From the NCBI GenBank assembly GCA_040758525.1, contig JBFLVQ010000589.1, positions 1 through 6,088 on the forward strand: DNA of 6,088 bases, written 5' to 3'. Both the position numbers and the translations under genes were made by a program. Source of the stretch: JBFLVQ01 sp040758525. Its GTDB lineage: Bacteria > Acidobacteriota > Blastocatellia > Chloracidobacteriales > JADJPF01. Shown piece after piece: positions 5,053 to 6,088 of this stretch. The notes beneath the pieces are model-generated. The model was not told the DNA's origin. It ran no database searches and worked only from the letters and a program-made list of their open reading frames with translations. Positions within the stretch are counted from its first letter, which is position 1, and each line of letters starts with the position of its first letter.

Positions 5053-6088
5053 ATGAAGTTATTCCGTTGGTTAAAAATCGACAAACATATCCACTTGATT
5101 GTAGCAATAATGGTGCTGCATTTTCTTATAACAAACATTACATTTGCTATACAACCCGAACTTAAAAAGCGAGAGTCTACTTTTTACAGTTCCTTGAAAA
5201 CTTCTGGAAACAGTCTTATAGATTTCGGTAAACCTATCTTAAAGATCTTTACTCAAGCTGATGGTTTGCCATTTAGCGCTACTACTGCCATCACTTTTGA
5301 TCCACGGGGGTTTCTTTGGGTGGGCACTCTAGATGGCGTTGCACGCTATGATGGTAAGCAATGGAAGAAAGTAAACCCTCCTAATAAATCTCTGAAGTAT
5401 ATAACCGCCTTATTTACTGCCAAAGATGGAAGTCTATGGATTGGTACTCGTAGGAGTGGAGTTGCACATCTAGTAAATGATACCTGGACAATTTTTGATA
5501 CAAGCTCCGGCTTGCCTGTTGATACCGTGTCAAGTATCGCAGAAGTCACTACAAAAGGAGATAAATATGCCATTTTAGTGGGAACATCAAAAGGTATTGC
5601 CTGGCTTGAGGACAACAAATGGACAATTATAAATACAAACTCAGGATTGCCTGATAATAGTATATGGTGCATGCTAGAAACAAAATCGCCTAATAATACG
5701 GCGCTTTGGGTTGGTACAAATAAAGGTCTTGCACGACTTCAAAATGGCATGTGGAGTCTTTTTGATACTAAATCAGGCTTGCCTAATAATGAGGTTTGGT
5801 GCCTACATGAAACGAAATCTTCAGATGGCAGTCCAATTATTTGGATAGGCACAAGGGGAGGTGTTGCACGCTTTGAAAATGAAAATATCACCATTTTCAA
5901 GAATATTCTTGGATTTCAATTTACTTTTGTTCGCAGTATATTTTCAACAAGGTATCTAAATAATGAAGTGCTATGGATAGGCTCAAGTAATGGTTTGACG
6001 CGAATAGAGAGTAACAAACAAACAGTTTATGATATCAACTCTGGTCTACCTGATAATTTAGTGATGAGTATCACTAAAAGCCCCTATA
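5053..6088 (+). CDS. Two-component-regulator-type propeller protein, N-terminal 345 codons (C-terminus beyond window)
   Basis: The frame is open from the ATG at 5053 to the right edge. Residues 1-32 have a basic start (MKLFRWLKIDKH) and a hydrophobic stretch (about 14-32), serving as signal peptide or membrane anchor. From about residue 66 there are six full blades and the start of a seventh, each about 44-45 residues, with the Reg_prop signature LWVGT/IWIGT (W89, W129, LVGT 175-178, W219, W264, W308), followed by GxAR/W and ending in SGLP. This is the sensor fold found at the N-terminus of hybrid histidine kinases and of some diguanylate cyclase or other signalling proteins; complete sensors often have about 14 blades in two propellers. 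The output domain is not visible, so kinase function is only inferred. The ATG is 6 bp after the S41 stop with no clear ribosome site, which suggests translational coupling. A later in-frame ATG (Met20) would destroy the export signal. Confidence 0.9.
   Translation, partial: MKLFRWLKIDKHIHLIVAIMVLHFLITNITFAIQPELKKRESTFYSSLKTSGNSLIDFGKPILKIFTQADGLPFSATTAITFDPRGFLWVGTLDGVARYDGKQWKKVNPPNKSLKYITALFTAKDGSLWIGTRRSGVAHLVNDTWTIFDTSSGLPVDTVSSIAEVTTKGDKYAILVGTSKGIAWLEDNKWTIINTNSGLPDNSIWCMLETKSPNNTALWVGTNKGLARLQNGMWSLFDTKSGLPNNEVWCLHETKSSDGSPIIWIGTRGGVARFENENITIFKNILGFQFTFVRSIFSTRYLNNEVLWIGSSNGLTRIESNKQTVYDINSGLPDNLVMSITKSPY
5248..6051 (+). repeat. Six Reg_prop propeller repeats, about 135 bp each
   Basis: These bases code for residues 66-333. 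The blades start at about residues 66, 111, 156, 201, 245 and 289, and a seventh starts at about 334. Blades 3 to 5 are the most alike, sharing TKSGLPNN/TNSGLPDN and the VWC/IWC strand at their junctions (residues 204-206 and 248-250), which points to fairly recent internal duplication. The first and fifth boundaries are more diverged. The DNA likeness is clear when 5637-5672 is compared with 5772-5804. Confidence 0.85.

Noticed and set aside
4881..5138. 85-codon minus-strand ORF across the S41/propeller junction
   Set aside because: It overlaps the conserved C-terminus of the S41 protein and the start of the propeller gene antisense; no domain is recognised.
5346..5672. 108-codon minus-strand ORF in the propeller gene
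   Set aside because: It is antisense to regular propeller repeats, and its own repeats merely reflect theirs.
5248..6051. Regular 135-bp repeats as a CRISPR or tandem DNA array
   Set aside because: The repeats are diverged, stay in frame and encode propeller blades, so they are protein repeats.

Overview
The window looks like accessory chromosome of a Gram-negative-type bacterium, most plausibly an Acidobacteriota member (Blastocatellia-like). This is inferred from the protein set: a secreted SBBP beta-propeller protein with its characteristic N-terminal domain, an ECF sigma factor of the TIGR02999/Sig-70_X6 type, a large secreted S41-family peptidase-like protein and a two-component-regulator-type propeller protein. 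No rRNA or other phylogenetic marker is present, and the base composition is rather AT-rich, so the assignment is tentative.

Layout: (1) Positions 1-1600, minus strand: the first 533 codons of an exported SBBP-repeat protein whose C-terminus lies beyond the left edge. (2) Positions 1601-2129: a 529-bp divergent intergenic region. Its left half (about 1660-1885) is a block of about 50% GC with several short hairpins and no recognised function. Its right half is AT-rich and carries palindromes that may be the promoter/operator of the rightward genes. (3) Positions 2130-6088, plus strand: three closely spaced genes that look like one operon. They encode a 191-aa ECF sigma factor, then (40 bp later) a 766-aa exported S41 peptidase-like protein, then (6 bp later) a propeller protein that starts with a membrane/signal segment and is cut by the right edge after 345 codons.

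How the genes may work together: the sigma factor is cytoplasmic, while the next two products have N-terminal export signals and should act in or across the envelope. The S41 protein contains two tandem copies of the S41 fold. The first has lost the His and Ser positions that the second keeps, so it appears to be a pseudoprotease-protease tandem with one PDZ domain in the second half. The propeller protein resembles the periplasmic sensor part of hybrid histidine kinases or related signalling proteins, but its output domain is not visible. No anti-sigma factor and no Ser/Thr kinase gene lies next to the sigma gene within the window. The sigma-protease-propeller grouping is the most interesting feature here; its function as a signalling unit is inference only.

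No tRNA, rRNA, CRISPR array, insertion sequence or convincing intrinsic terminator was seen.
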